Notes under the pieces: model-generated
What the model saw: only the letters and a program-made list of their open reading frames with translations
Databases searched by the model: none
Told to the model about the DNA's origin: nothing
Assembly (NCBI GenBank): GCA_036504855.1
Contig: DASXUL010000185.1
Coordinates: 21,921-85,920, forward strand
DNA length: 64,000 nt
From: DASXUL01 sp036504855
GTDB lineage: Bacteria > Armatimonadota > DTGP01 > JAKQQT01
Reading direction: 5' to 3'
Part shown: positions 35,350 to 44,158 of the stretch, one piece after another
Layout: every line of letters begins with the position of its first letter
How positions within the stretch are numbered: position 1 is the stretch's first letter
Made by a program: the position numbers and the translations under genes

Positions 35350-35377
35350 TTGTCAGATATCAGTCGTCAGTCGTCAG
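35350..35377. repeat. Heptad TCAG repeat before flhA
   Basis: TTGTCAG, ATATCAG, TCGTCAG, TCGTCAG (then a decayed TCGTCCG) lie in the 69-bp gap between flhB and flhA, leaving little room for an flhA ribosome site; a short opposite-sense CTGATGG follows at 35392. Confidence 0.7.
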
Positions 35378-35412
35378 TCGTCCGAAAAGGGGCTGATGGC
35401 TGGGGGTACGGG

Positions 35413-36465
35413 TTATTTGCGCTTGAGCTTGTAAACGAAGGCCAGGATTTCGGCCACGGCCTGGTAGAGATCGAGGGGCACCGGGTCGCCGATCTCCGCC
35501 ATGGCGAAGAGGGCGCGGGCGACCGGTTTGTTCTCGACCATCGGCACTCGGTGTTCCCGAGCAAGTTCCTTGATGCGCTGGGCGACAAGGCGTTGGCCCT
35601 TTGCCACAACGATGGGGGCGGCCATCGTGGCGCTGTCGTATTTCAGGGCCACAGCGTAGTGGGTCGGGTTGGTGACCACCACGTCCGCCGTCGGCACGTC
35701 CTGCATCATGCGGTGCTTGGCGAGTTCACGGCGTCGCTGGCGGAAGGCCTGCTTCACTGCGGGGTCGCCCTCACTGCGTTTGAACTCTTCCTTGACCTCT
35801 TGCTTGGTCATGCGGATGCTCTTTTCGAACATCCAACGCTGGTAAATGTAGTCCACGCTGGCGATGAGCAGGATGACCGACGTGGCGCGCATGCAGAGCC
35901 GCCAGATCAGATCGCCCGCCGTGCGCCCCGCGATTGCCGGGTCTACAACTCCAATGCTCACCACCGTGGCCTGCTGGTCCCGCAGGAAGGCGTAGACAAT
36001 CCAGCCGACAACGGTGACTTTCAGCAGCGACTTGCCGAGCTCGGCTAAGGACCGCCCCGAGAACATCCGGGCCAGGCCGGTGAGCGGGTTCATCTTGTTC
36101 AGGTCCGGCTTAATGGACTCGGTGCTGAAGAAGAAGCCCACCTGAGCGACGTTCCCGACGATGCCGGTGATGGCCACGGCGCCGAGGATGGGGGCGACCA
36201 TCCCGAGAAAGGCCAGCGTAACGGTGGTGAACAGGCGGGAGGCATTGGCCGGCGTCGCCTGGAAAGCGGAAAGATGTCCCAATTGGCTTTCAGCCAGTGC
36301 GGCCATGCGCCCCATGATGGTTGGCGCGGCCCACTTGAGCGCCAGGAGGCCGCCGATCAGCACGATGCCCGAGGTTACATCGGTGCTCTTGGCCACCTGG
36401 CCTTTCTTTCGCGCGTCCTGCCGGTGCTGCTGCGATGCTTGTTCTGTTCGATCTTCCAGCCCCAA
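35413..36465 (-). CDS. flhB: Flagellar type III export switch FlhB
   Basis: A 350-residue export switch. EDRTEQASQQHRQDARKKGQ is the conserved basic N-terminus, four membrane helices follow, and the cytosolic domain carries the self-cleavage motif NPTH in DVVVTNPTHYAVALKYD. The C-terminal ELAREHRVPMVENKPVARAL and PLDLYQAVAEILAFVYKLKR are typical. It is the first gene of the minus-strand operon, about 20 bases downstream of the predicted sigma-54 transcription start. Confidence 0.97.
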   Translation of the reverse strand: MGLEDRTEQASQQHRQDARKKGQVAKSTDVTSGIVLIGGLLALKWAAPTIMGRMAALAESQLGHLSAFQATPANASRLFTTVTLAFLGMVAPILGAVAITGIVGNVAQVGFFFSTESIKPDLNKMNPLTGLARMFSGRSLAELGKSLLKVTVVGWIVYAFLRDQQATVVSIGVVDPAIAGRTAGDLIWRLCMRATSVILLIASVDYIYQRWMFEKSIRMTKQEVKEEFKRSEGDPAVKQAFRQRRRELAKHRMMQDVPTADVVVTNPTHYAVALKYDSATMAAPIVVAKGQRLVAQRIKELAREHRVPMVENKPVARALFAMAEIGDPVPLDLYQAVAEILAFVYKLKRK

Positions 36466-36494
36466 GATGCCTTCTCCTGTATCCGGGGCCGGTT

Positions 36495-36514
36495 ACTGCA
36501 ATTGGCGTGCCCGG
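36495..36514 (-). promoter_or_regulatory. Sigma-54 (-24/-12) promoter of the flhB operon
   Basis: Read on the minus strand from 36514, CCGGGCACGCCAATTGCAGT is identical over 20 bases to the element before flgF. The -24 GG is at 36511-36510 and the -12 GC at 36499-36498. Transcription should start near 36486. Confidence 0.85.
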
Positions 36515-36617
36515 CGGCGGCATTCGGGATCCGGCATCCAGCATCCAGGGGGGAGATCGGGCGCCTTGGCGAGCTTCGGACAAGGCATGCCCGGCCAACC
36601 GCCGAACGCGAGAAGAA

Positions 36618-36665
36618 GCGACCGACCTGTAGGGACACGGCTTGCCGTGTCCGCCCCCTTGGCGC
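36618..36665 (+). repeat. REP-like repeat, left copy
   Basis: A 48-bp sequence starting GCGACCGACCTGTAGGGAC, with inner palindrome GGACACGGC-tt-GCCGTGTCC and a C-rich end. Its reverse complement lies at 37275-37322. Confidence 0.85.
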
Positions 36666-36681
36666 TATGCGTCTGCCGGCC

Positions 36682-37230
36682 TCATTGACCTGCGTTCTCG
36701 GCATCGCGCTCCCAGTTACCAGGGTTGTTGGCGATGTACTCGCGTATGGCGTTCAGCATGCAGTCCGATCGGATGATCCGCTCGTGAAATCCCGGCTGCC
36801 AGACGGATTCCCCCACCATCTCGCGAGCTTCATTGATGCGTCGCGCGGAGGCCGACTTGTACCCGGCGACCACAGTTGAGAGCGACCCTGACACGGCCTC
36901 GCCGAATCGCCGCTCACCGTCCTTTGAGATGGCCGCTTGCCGGGCGAAATCGTCGGCGATGCAGAGAATGCCGTGAACGTGGTTCGGCATGATCACGTAG
37001 GCGTCGACCTCCAGGTGCGGGAAGTGGTTTGGCAGGTCGATCCATGTGGAAGCGGCGATCTCGCCCAGCGGGCTCGGGATAAACGTTCCGTCTGAGATGC
37101 GCCCCAGTATGCGCGCGCGAGACTCCGTGCAGATGGTCACGAAGTAAGCGCCTGGCGTCCGGTAGTCGTAGCCATGCAGACGCACGGAGCGCCGGCGCCA
37201 TGTAGGAGCCATGGAAGGGAACATGTCCAT
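36682..37230 (-). CDS. REP-associated tyrosine transposase (RAYT, Y1_Tnp)
   Basis: A 182-residue HUH-type single-strand transposase of the IS200-like TnpA_REP family. The HUH motif is in IMPNHVHGIL, the catalytic Tyr in VAGYKSASARRIN, and the fold starts with RLHGYDYRTPGAYFVTICTE. The C-terminus has FWQPGFHER-like VWQPGFHERIIRSD and YIANNPGNW. AGGAGG eight bases before the ATG at 37230 fixes the start. Such enzymes cut and paste REP hairpins; matching REP copies flank the gene. Confidence 0.92.
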   Translation of the reverse strand: MDMFPSMAPTWRRRSVRLHGYDYRTPGAYFVTICTESRARILGRISDGTFIPSPLGEIAASTWIDLPNHFPHLEVDAYVIMPNHVHGILCIADDFARQAAISKDGERRFGEAVSGSLSTVVAGYKSASARRINEAREMVGESVWQPGFHERIIRSDCMLNAIREYIANNPGNWERDAENAGQ

Positions 37231-37274
37231 CCGGGAGGCCTCCTGAATGGTCCGGTGCAATGCCTTCGAGTATG

Positions 37275-37322
37275 GCGCCAAGGGGGCGGACACGGCAGGC
37301 CGTGTCCCTACAGGTCGGTCGC
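37275..37322 (-). repeat. REP-like repeat, right copy
   Basis: Inverted partner of the copy at 36618-36665, with one mismatch at the centre of the inner palindrome. Confidence 0.85.
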
Positions 37323-37386
37323 TATGCTTTGCGCTTGGTGGTCAGCAGGGCCTGGCCTGGTGGAACGCGGCTCCGCGCTCGTCCCG

Positions 37387-38319
37387 CTACAGCCGTTCCC
37401 GTGAGTTCGGAAGGTAGTCGGCCGGCGGGCTGGACGGGGCGGGCCAATCGGCATCATCTGGACGGTCCCAGACCGCGACGGCGATGCGGCCGTTCCGGAC
37501 GTCGCGCTGCATCTTCTTACGCTCGGCGTTGTGCTGAGCCGCGAATGCCAGCCAGACGAACGCCATCAAGCCGTCCGCGAAGAGCTGAGTGAAATCCATA
37601 GGAGGGTCTTTGCGATGACCAGTGCAGACGATGCTAACGGAGAAGGCCGCCAGGCAGAGGTAGACGCCGATCCATAGCATCTCGCGGCGCGACGTGCGCT
37701 TGATGCGCGGCGCGTCACTTGGCGACATGGCGCGGTCGGATGTCCGGCAGCCAACGCGTGGGAGCGTTTCCGGGTAGCCCCACTCGCCGGCAACGGGCGA
37801 GTACAGGGGCTCCTCGGCGCTCGTGGCAGGCTCCAGGACGACGCGCCCGCGAACCGGCTCGCCGTTGACGCGCCATGCGGCGCCGGAGCCTGGCAGCGCC
37901 TCTATGCGCACGGGCTCTCTGCTGATCACGCGAATCTGGGCTCTCGAGGAGAGTGCGTCGTACGTTTTGTAGGCCAACGTGCGCCCGTGCCCGGCGTAGA
38001 CATCCAGCCGCCCCAGCGCTTGGGCGCGCCGGGCGTCGATGGCCGGCATGCCCCATCTCAGGACGAGCCAGACGCAAACGGGAAGGCCGATCAGGGCGAG
38101 GAGGAGCGACAACCCGGCTGCTCTGTTCGAGATCGCCGCCGTATTCGCCGAGAAGACGGCGAAGGCCACGATGGCGAGGTAAGCGAGGAGGACGGCGGCG
38201 GCGCGCGCTGCATTCGCCACAGAGGCGGCGCGAAACTGGGCCCGCTCAACATCGGTGAGCGGGCGCTGTTCCACCAGGGGCAATCCGGCGCGGAAGGGCG
38301 GCGAAGGGTTCTGGCGCAT
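37387..38319 (-). CDS. Hypothetical membrane protein
   Basis: A 310-residue protein with about four membrane helices in two pairs (AAAVLLAYLAIVAFAVFSAN and GLSLLLALIGLPVCVWLVLR; EMLWIGVYLCLAAFSVSIVC and LMAFVWLAFAAQHN), separated by a soluble beta-rich domain of about 100 residues (QIRVISREPVRIEALPGSG). I recognise no family. It ends 12 bp before the D-cysteine desulfhydrase gene begins its stop side, so it may form an operon with the two genes upstream of it. Confidence 0.65.
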   Translation of the reverse strand: MRQNPSPPFRAGLPLVEQRPLTDVERAQFRAASVANAARAAAVLLAYLAIVAFAVFSANTAAISNRAAGLSLLLALIGLPVCVWLVLRWGMPAIDARRAQALGRLDVYAGHGRTLAYKTYDALSSRAQIRVISREPVRIEALPGSGAAWRVNGEPVRGRVVLEPATSAEEPLYSPVAGEWGYPETLPRVGCRTSDRAMSPSDAPRIKRTSRREMLWIGVYLCLAAFSVSIVCTGHRKDPPMDFTQLFADGLMAFVWLAFAAQHNAERKKMQRDVRNGRIAVAVWDRPDDADWPAPSSPPADYLPNSRERL

Positions 38320-38330
38320 AGGGCGCTCCG

Positions 38331-39350
38331 TCAGGCGCTTGGCTTGTTCGTGAAGTCGCTTTCGAAGGCGAAGAGGGCCGGGAGGCCGCCGGTGTGCCAG
38401 AAGCAGACTCCGGTGGAATCCGCGAAGCGGCCGGCCCGCGCCAGGCCGATGAGGCCGCTCATGGCCTTCCCGGTGTACACCGGGTCCAGCAGAAGGCCCT
38501 CGGTGCGGGCGGTGAGGCGCACGGCTTCAATGCCGGCCTCGGAGGGCACGCCGTAGCCGGGGCCAACGTAGTCGTCAGACACTTCCACGTCGCCATGGGC
38601 CACGCGTTGGGGGACCTCCAGCAGTTCGGCGATCTCATTGGCCATGTCGGCGATGAGGGTGCCCAGGCGCGCCAGGCTGCGGCTCACGCTAACGCCCAGC
38701 AGACGGCATTCCGGGGCGAACATCTTCAGGCCCATCGAAACGCCGGCGGCGGTGCCGGCGGAGCCGACGGCCAGCACGATGGTGTCGATGCCTTTGCCCT
38801 GGGCCTGTTCGGCCCACTCCTGCATGGCGGTGATGTAGCCCAGCTCGCCGAGCGGGGTGGAGCCGCCCACCGGGATGGCGTAGGGGGTGTGCCCTTTCGC
38901 GCGCAGGCGCTCCATCTCGCGCTCAACGCCCTCGGCCATCTGCTTGAGGTTGGACTCGCCCAGGAAGACCAGATCGGCGCCCAGGATTTCGTCCAGCAGC
39001 AGGTTGCCGGGACGGTTGCCCTCGTCCGGGTCGCCAAACACGAGGGTGCAGCCGAGGCCGGCGCGATTGGCGGCGGCGGCGGTCATGCGGGCGTGGTTGC
39101 TCTGGCGTCCGCCGGTGGTCACGAGGTGGTCGCAGCCTTTGGCGACGGCGTCGGCCACGAGGAACTCCAGCTTGCGGGCCTTGTTGCCGCCGGCGGCGAG
39201 GCCGGTGAGGTCATCGCGTTTCACCCAGAGGTTGGGGAGGCCGATGGCGGCGCCGAGGCGCGGCATGGCTTCCAGGGGGGTGGGGGCGTTAGCGAACGGG
39301 ATGCGCGGGAAGCTATCCAGGCGCCCGGTGAAGGCCTGTGGTTTGTCCAT
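38331..39350 (-). CDS. dcyD: PLP-dependent D-cysteine desulfhydrase / ACC deaminase family
   Basis: A 339-residue fold-type II PLP enzyme. The PLP lysine is Lys57 in AAGGNKARKLEFL; TTGGRQSNHARMTAAAANRA binds substrate, VGSAGTAAGVSMGL holds the phosphate, and FWHTGGLPALF closes the site. DcyD converts D-cysteine to pyruvate, H2S and ammonia; ACC deaminase is a sister activity that sequence alone does not exclude. The start overlaps the CoA-binding gene by 38 bp, so they are coupled. Confidence 0.88.
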   Translation of the reverse strand: MDKPQAFTGRLDSFPRIPFANAPTPLEAMPRLGAAIGLPNLWVKRDDLTGLAAGGNKARKLEFLVADAVAKGCDHLVTTGGRQSNHARMTAAAANRAGLGCTLVFGDPDEGNRPGNLLLDEILGADLVFLGESNLKQMAEGVEREMERLRAKGHTPYAIPVGGSTPLGELGYITAMQEWAEQAQGKGIDTIVLAVGSAGTAAGVSMGLKMFAPECRLLGVSVSRSLARLGTLIADMANEIAELLEVPQRVAHGDVEVSDDYVGPGYGVPSEAGIEAVRLTARTEGLLLDPVYTGKAMSGLIGLARAGRFADSTGVCFWHTGGLPALFAFESDFTNKPSA

Positions 39351-39762
39351 CCGGGGATTCTCCGATCTCGCGTCTGCGTTTGGAATGTTCGAGGGCGAGA
39401 CAGCGGTCCTGGATGGCGATGAGCCCGGCCTCGGAGGCGCGGTTCATGGCGATTTCGTTGGTGATGCCCTGCTGCAGCCAGACGCAGCGCGCGCGGATGG
39501 CGATGGCGCCTTCCACAACGGGCGAGGTCTGATCGGAGCGGCGGAACACATCCACGATGTCCACAGGCTCGGCGATTTCCTGCAGCGAGGCCACCGCTGG
39601 GATGCCCTTCCACTCCACTATAGCGGGGTTCACCGGGATGATGCGGTAGCCAGCCGCCTGGAGATACTCGGCGACGCCGTACGACGAGCGGTCCGCCTTA
39701 TCGGACAGCCCCACGACGGCAATGGTGCGCGCCGATCTCAGGAGTTGGGTGATGGAATCCAT
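39313..39762 (-). CDS. CoA-binding domain protein (YccU-like)
   Basis: A 149-residue Rossmann protein of the CoA_binding_2 family. AVVGLSDKADRSSYGVAEYL, GYRIIPVNPAIVEWKGIPAV, VDIVDVFRRSD and VWLQQGITNEIA are conserved. The family binds CoA, but its physiological role is unknown. Its last 38 bp overlap the start of the desulfhydrase gene. Confidence 0.88.
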   Translation of the reverse strand: MDSITQLLRSARTIAVVGLSDKADRSSYGVAEYLQAAGYRIIPVNPAIVEWKGIPAVASLQEIAEPVDIVDVFRRSDQTSPVVEGAIAIRARCVWLQQGITNEIAMNRASEAGLIAIQDRCLALEHSKRRREIGESPDGQTTGLHRAPG

Positions 39763-39774
39763 GGGGAGTAGCTA

Positions 39775-39890
39775 TCAGAACTCGGAATTCAGAACTCAGC
39801 ATGCAGGCCGGAAGGCTTGTGCGGTGAAATCGGTGATCTCATGGACCGCGCCTTCCGGCCGAATTCTGTGTTCTGATTGCTGAGTACTGA
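39775..39890. repeat. Heptad TCAG element with palindromic core
   Basis: The left arm has TCAGAAC, TCGGAAT, TCAGAAC, TCAGCAT (39775-39802); the right arm has ATTCTGT, GTTCTGA, TTGCTGA, GTACTGA (39863-39890). Inside, GGCCGGAAGGC (39806-39816) pairs exactly with GCCTTCCGGCC (39850-39860). It fills the gap between two minus-strand genes. Confidence 0.75.
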
Positions 39891-39893
39891 CCG

Positions 39894-40064
39894 TCATGCA
39901 TGTCGGAAGGAGCGTTTGGCATTGGGGTCGTCGGCCATCTCTTTCTTGGCCTCCTGGTCCCGGATGTAGTCTTCGAGCATGCTGACGCGGCTCTCCAAGA
40001 GCTCGGCGCGCATCAGAAGGTCGTTTACCTGTTCCCGGAGGTCGCGGGATTCGTCGTCGGCCAT
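39894..40064 (-). CDS. Small coiled-coil protein
   Basis: A 56-residue protein starting MADDESRDLREQVNDLLMRA, then ELLESRVSMLEDYIRDQEAK and a short basic end. It is nearly all helix with a heptad-like L/V/M spacing, so it probably forms a coiled coil. GGAG lies ten bases before the ATG. It resembles no family I can name. The stop is next to the heptad element. Confidence 0.6.
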   Translation of the reverse strand: MADDESRDLREQVNDLLMRAELLESRVSMLEDYIRDQEAKKEMADDPNAKRSFRHA

Positions 40065-40265
40065 GCCTGATTGCTCCTTGTGGCCCCGGAGGGGCCGGAA
40101 GTGGTACTATCGGTGTTACTGACGGAGTGGCGACCCTCGGACAAAATGGCCGCCCCACCTTTGAAACGGACAGACATCCCGTAAGTTCCGCCGCGCCGGG
40201 CGGTTCGATGACCGATGGGACCCTACGCCCACCGCGTTCACATCGATCCGGAGCGTTTCCGACCC

Positions 40266-43200
40266 ATGTTCACCCTCATCAACGCAAAGCGTGTCTGCAC
40301 TCAGGCCGTCGTGGCCCTGTGCGCGGCGGCCCATGCCGGCGTGCCCGCTGGGCTGGGCGGCTTCGAGTGGCGCTCGGCGAATCCGCAGCCGAACGACCTC
40401 TACAGCGTGGCGGCGCCGCCCGCCGGGGCTGGCGGCGCCGGGCTGATGGCCGTGGGCGACGCGTCCACGTTCCTGTTCCGCTCTCTTCCGTCCCCCACGG
40501 GGGCCGGCGGGGGCTGGCTCGGCGGGCGTGGGCGCACCGTGCGCAACAACGTGGCGTACCGGGGCCTCGCCGTGGCGCGGAACCCCCTGCGCGTGGCGAT
40601 CGCCGCGGATGACGGTTCGGTGTTGCTGGGCGACGGGCGCGTCATGCTGCCAAGAGGCGTGTCGGATCAGGCCCTGACGGCCGCGGCCTGGGCGCGCAAC
40701 AGTAAGGGCGAGCGGACCCTGGCCGTTGGCGGGCGCGGCGGCGGCGCCTTTGCCATGGACGACGCCACGGAGCAGTTCACGCGATCGGCGCTGGACACGG
40801 CGTTGCCCGGGCCGCCGGATTTCCAGGCGATCCGGTTTGGCAGCCCCGCTGGGGCTGGGGGCGAGCCGGGCGTGAACGGCGTGGCCGCCGTTACGCTGAC
40901 CGGCCCCAACGGGACGCGCGGCGCTCTGCTGCGTTCGCCGGACGCTGGGCACACCTGGCTCCTCCCCCGCTCCGCCCCTTCCGCGGACGCATGGTGGGAT
41001 GTGGCCGCCATGGACCCCGCTACCGCCTTCGCGGTTGGCCTGAGCGCTGGGGCCGGCATTGTTGCCGTCACGCGCGACGGCGGCGTCACCTGGACTTCCC
41101 TCGCGACCGTGGACCCGTCGATGCGCGCCATCGCCGCGTTCGACAAGGGCGCCCTGCTGGTTGCTGGGGCGGCGGGGTTGTTCCTGGCGCCGCAGGGCGT
41201 GGAGTTTGTGGCGCGCCCTGAGCCGGTGGAGGACCTCCGCGCGCCGATTCCGCTGTTCGCCCTGGACACGTTCGGCCCGGATGGCTGGGCCGTGGGCCAG
41301 GGCGGCGTGATCTTCCACAGCGTGGACTCAGGCGTGAACTGGACGGCCTACAACGATCTCGGCAAGGTGGCGCGCGCTCAACTGGAAACGTATCAGGCCA
41401 TCCAGTATCTGTCGGATACAGACATCGTGACGGCTGGCACTGGCGGCGCGATCCTGCGTTCGCGCGATGGGGGCCGGAGCTTCCAGCCGGAACCCTCGCC
41501 GGCCACGGAGACGCTGTTCGCGCTGGGTGCGATGGGGGCGCGCAATGCGGGCATCGGCGCCAATGCCCCGCCTGGTCTGGCGCTGGGCGCCCGACGAACG
41601 GTTGCGGCGTATGACAGCCCAACCGCCGCGTGGGCGCTACAAGGGCACGTGCCGAACGCGGACTACCGGGCCGTGACGATGATCGGGCCGAGCGCGTCGG
41701 TCAAGATCTGGGCCGTGGGCGCGGGCGGCGCGATCGTGCACAGCGTTGCCGGGTCTCCCGTCTGGGACGAACAGCTTAGCGGCACGCCAAACGGTTTGAA
41801 CGCCGTGCAGGCCGTTGTGGACCCGGCCGGCGGGTACAACGTCTTCGCCGCCGGCGAGGGCGGCGTTGTTCTGCGCAGCGCCGACGGACTGCATTGGGGG
41901 CCGGCGAACCCGGATCTTCCCTCCCCGCTGCCCGCGCCGTATACGACCTCCAACCTGCGGGGCCTGTTCTTCACCACGCCCGCGTTGGGCTTTGTGGTGG
42001 GCGACGGCGGGGTGATTGGGCGCACGGATGACGGAGGCAAGTCGTGGTCCGCCGTAACGCCGGACCCGGCGGCGTCGAATCTACTGGCGGTTTCCGGCGT
42101 TCCCGCCGGCGCGCCGGCCACGGAAGTGTATGCCGTGGGTGAGCATCAGACGGCTCTACGCAGCATCGACGGGCGGACGTGGGAGCGCATGCCGCTTCCG
42201 CTGCCGAACGGCCCGGATATCGCCCTGCGGGCGGTGCAGGCGCCGGCGCCTGGCGTTGTGTACGTGGCGGGCGACGACGGGCATGTTTTCACGTTTTCGG
42301 GCGGGGCCTGGCTGGACGTGGGGTTCACTTTGGCGGATACCGTGGAGGCGCTGCGGATGACAAGCCCCACAGCCGGAATGGCTGTGCTGTACAGCCTGTT
42401 CTCCGGCCCGCGTATCGCCTTCACGGCGGACGGGTTCGCGACGGTGACCGAGGCCGCCCTGCCGGCCGATGCGCGGACGCTGGCCGGCGGCGATATGTTC
42501 GGAAGCGATGCGGCGGCGGTGGGAGCCGGCGGCGCCGTGCTGCGAAGCTTCAACGCGGCCAGCGCGGCGCCGGACTTCATATCGGAGGCCTCGGATGTGA
42601 GAGCAGTGGCCTCACCGGCGCCGGGAGTCTACGTGGCGGCTGGCGCCGGCAGCCTTCTGATGCGCAGCGCGGACAACGGCGTAACGTGGCAGCGGTTGGC
42701 GCTGCCGGACGCGCTGGGGCCGGATGTGACCTTGCGCGGCGTGGGTTTCGCCGCGGCGGACGCGTTAGGGAACGCGGTTGGTTACGCCGTGGGCGCGCGC
42801 GGAGGCGGTACGTCCGCCGTGGTCCTGAAATCGCCGGATTCCGGGCGAACGTGGCAGGACATAACGCCGAACCTGGGGGCCGACGACGCCGGGTTCAACG
42901 CCGTTGCCGCGCTGTCCGGCATGGCGCTGGCCGCCGCCTCGAATGGATCCGTCTTCCTCTATGACGGCTCGTCGTGGACGCCGCAGCGGCCCATCCCCGG
43001 GTTCACGGGCGCATGGCTTGCGGTGAGCGCCACGGACTCGCGGTGGTACCTGGCGGGAGAGCGCGGCGCGCTGGCCCGTTTCCCTGATTTCGAGGGCCAG
43101 CCGCAGTGGCAAACGCTGATTGCGGGCACGTACTCCGATGTGTTCTCGGTGAACGGCCCCGCAACGCCGGCCGGCGCGGCCGGGAGCGCCGGCGGCGGGC

Positions 43201-43490
43201 GCAGCCTGCGCGACGACATCCGCGGCTTCGCGCTGGACCCCGGCGGCCTGCTCATCACCGAGGTGGGCGGCAATCCCATGTGGGGCGACGTGAACCGCGA
43301 CGCCTCCATCAACGGAGTGGACGCCCGGGACGTTCTGCAATGCGTCGGCGGCGCGGCGGCCGCGGATCCCACCGTGTACTGGTACGGCGATATCGACCCG
43401 CCGGCCTCGGCCCCGGACGCCTTGCCGGGGGACGGCGTTCTGACGATCAATGATGTAACGCGGCTCCTGCGCGTGGCCGCTGGATTGTGA
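40266..43490 (+). CDS. Secreted Ycf48/BNR-type beta-propeller with dockerin-like tail
   Basis: About 1074 residues. After a signal peptide (VCTQAVVALCAAAHAG) come many repeats of the sialidase/Ycf48 type: DAGHTWLLPRSAP, DGGVTWTSLAT, DSGVNWTAYNDLG, DGGRSFQPEPSP, DGGKSWSAVTPD, DNGVTWQRLALPD, DSGRTWQDITPN, each preceded by a VGxGGxI/V strand. The last 70 residues, GDVNRDASINGVDARDVLQC and GDGVLTINDVTRLLRVAAGL, form a dockerin type I-like pair of calcium loops. Likely extracellular or surface-bound; the ligand is unknown. The ATG at 40266 is chosen because it directly precedes the signal peptide. Confidence 0.8.
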   Translation: MFTLINAKRVCTQAVVALCAAAHAGVPAGLGGFEWRSANPQPNDLYSVAAPPAGAGGAGLMAVGDASTFLFRSLPSPTGAGGGWLGGRGRTVRNNVAYRGLAVARNPLRVAIAADDGSVLLGDGRVMLPRGVSDQALTAAAWARNSKGERTLAVGGRGGGAFAMDDATEQFTRSALDTALPGPPDFQAIRFGSPAGAGGEPGVNGVAAVTLTGPNGTRGALLRSPDAGHTWLLPRSAPSADAWWDVAAMDPATAFAVGLSAGAGIVAVTRDGGVTWTSLATVDPSMRAIAAFDKGALLVAGAAGLFLAPQGVEFVARPEPVEDLRAPIPLFALDTFGPDGWAVGQGGVIFHSVDSGVNWTAYNDLGKVARAQLETYQAIQYLSDTDIVTAGTGGAILRSRDGGRSFQPEPSPATETLFALGAMGARNAGIGANAPPGLALGARRTVAAYDSPTAAWALQGHVPNADYRAVTMIGPSASVKIWAVGAGGAIVHSVAGSPVWDEQLSGTPNGLNAVQAVVDPAGGYNVFAAGEGGVVLRSADGLHWGPANPDLPSPLPAPYTTSNLRGLFFTTPALGFVVGDGGVIGRTDDGGKSWSAVTPDPAASNLLAVSGVPAGAPATEVYAVGEHQTALRSIDGRTWERMPLPLPNGPDIALRAVQAPAPGVVYVAGDDGHVFTFSGGAWLDVGFTLADTVEALRMTSPTAGMAVLYSLFSGPRIAFTADGFATVTEAALPADARTLAGGDMFGSDAAAVGAGGAVLRSFNAASAAPDFISEASDVRAVASPAPGVYVAAGAGSLLMRSADNGVTWQRLALPDALGPDVTLRGVGFAAADALGNAVGYAVGARGGGTSAVVLKSPDSGRTWQDITPNLGADDAGFNAVAALSGMALAAASNGSVFLYDGSSWTPQRPIPGFTGAWLAVSATDSRWYLAGERGALARFPDFEGQPQWQTLIAGTYSDVFSVNGPATPAGAAGSAGGGRSLRDDIRGFALDPGGLLITEVGGNPMWGDVNRDASINGVDARDVLQCVGGAAAADPTVYWYGDIDPPASAPDALPGDGVLTINDVTRLLRVAAGL

Positions 43491-43501
43491 GGCGAACCTG
43501 G

Positions 43502-44158
43502 ATGAAACGCACCCTTGCCCGGACCGGCGCCCTGGCCGCGGCGCTGGCGGCGGCGGCCACGCTGGCGACATCGCAATCTGCCCCCGGAACCCTGACGAAC
43601 CCATTGCCCGGCGGCGCGACGATTCTGCAGTTCTCCCGCACGATGACAGATGGGCAGATGGCCGGCGGCCGCATAGCGTACTATCAGTGCGGCGCCATGG
43701 AGACGCAACAGGCGACGAATCGCGCCGTCTCCGGCTCGCTGTCCCCGTCGGGGTGCGACGAACTGGTCGTTTGGAAGACGGTCAACGTGCGCGGCGTGTG
43801 GTCGCAGTGGGTGCGCGTAACGAGCGGGCCAAACGGGGAGAAGTACCAGGGCACGCATGCTGGAACGCTGACGCTGATCGACAGCGCGGGAGCCACGCTG
43901 GCGCAACTCAAGTGCCAGGGTCAGAACGGCATGGGCACGCACCGCTCTCCGCTGGCGGAGATCGGCGAGAAGTGCGCCGCGCCTCTGCATTTCGAAGGCG
44001 CCTTCAGCGGCCAGATCGTTTCCGGAACCTACAAGGGCGCCTCGCTGCAGGGCACGTACGCCGGCGACCTCGCCAAGGACCCGCCTTCCGCCGAAGACGT
44101 GGAACCCATCGCCCTCACGATGGAAGGCGCCGTTGTGGACCCATGCCTGAAGAAGTAG
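43502..44158 (+). CDS. Secreted hypothetical protein
   Basis: A 218-residue exported protein with a signal peptide (RTLARTGALAAALAAAATLA) and a beta-rich body, including CDELVVWKTVNVRGVWSQWV, LTLIDSAGATLAQLKCQGQN and FEGAFSGQIVSGTYKGASLQ. Five cysteines in the mature part could form disulphides. No family recognised. It follows the propeller gene by 11 bp, so they probably form an operon. Its TAG stop is the first base triplet of the large palindrome. Confidence 0.65.
   Translation: MKRTLARTGALAAALAAAATLATSQSAPGTLTNPLPGGATILQFSRTMTDGQMAGGRIAYYQCGAMETQQATNRAVSGSLSPSGCDELVVWKTVNVRGVWSQWVRVTSGPNGEKYQGTHAGTLTLIDSAGATLAQLKCQGQNGMGTHRSPLAEIGEKCAAPLHFEGAFSGQIVSGTYKGASLQGTYAGDLAKDPPSAEDVEPIALTMEGAVVDPCLKK

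Larger units (their letters stand above)
36618..37322. mobile_element. REP-RAYT unit
   Basis: A RAYT transposase gene flanked by 48-bp inverted copies of one REP-like sequence (47 of 48 bases match). Each flank contains its own near-palindrome GGACACGGC / GCCGTGTCC. It is inserted between the flhB promoter region and a membrane-protein gene. Confidence 0.85.
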
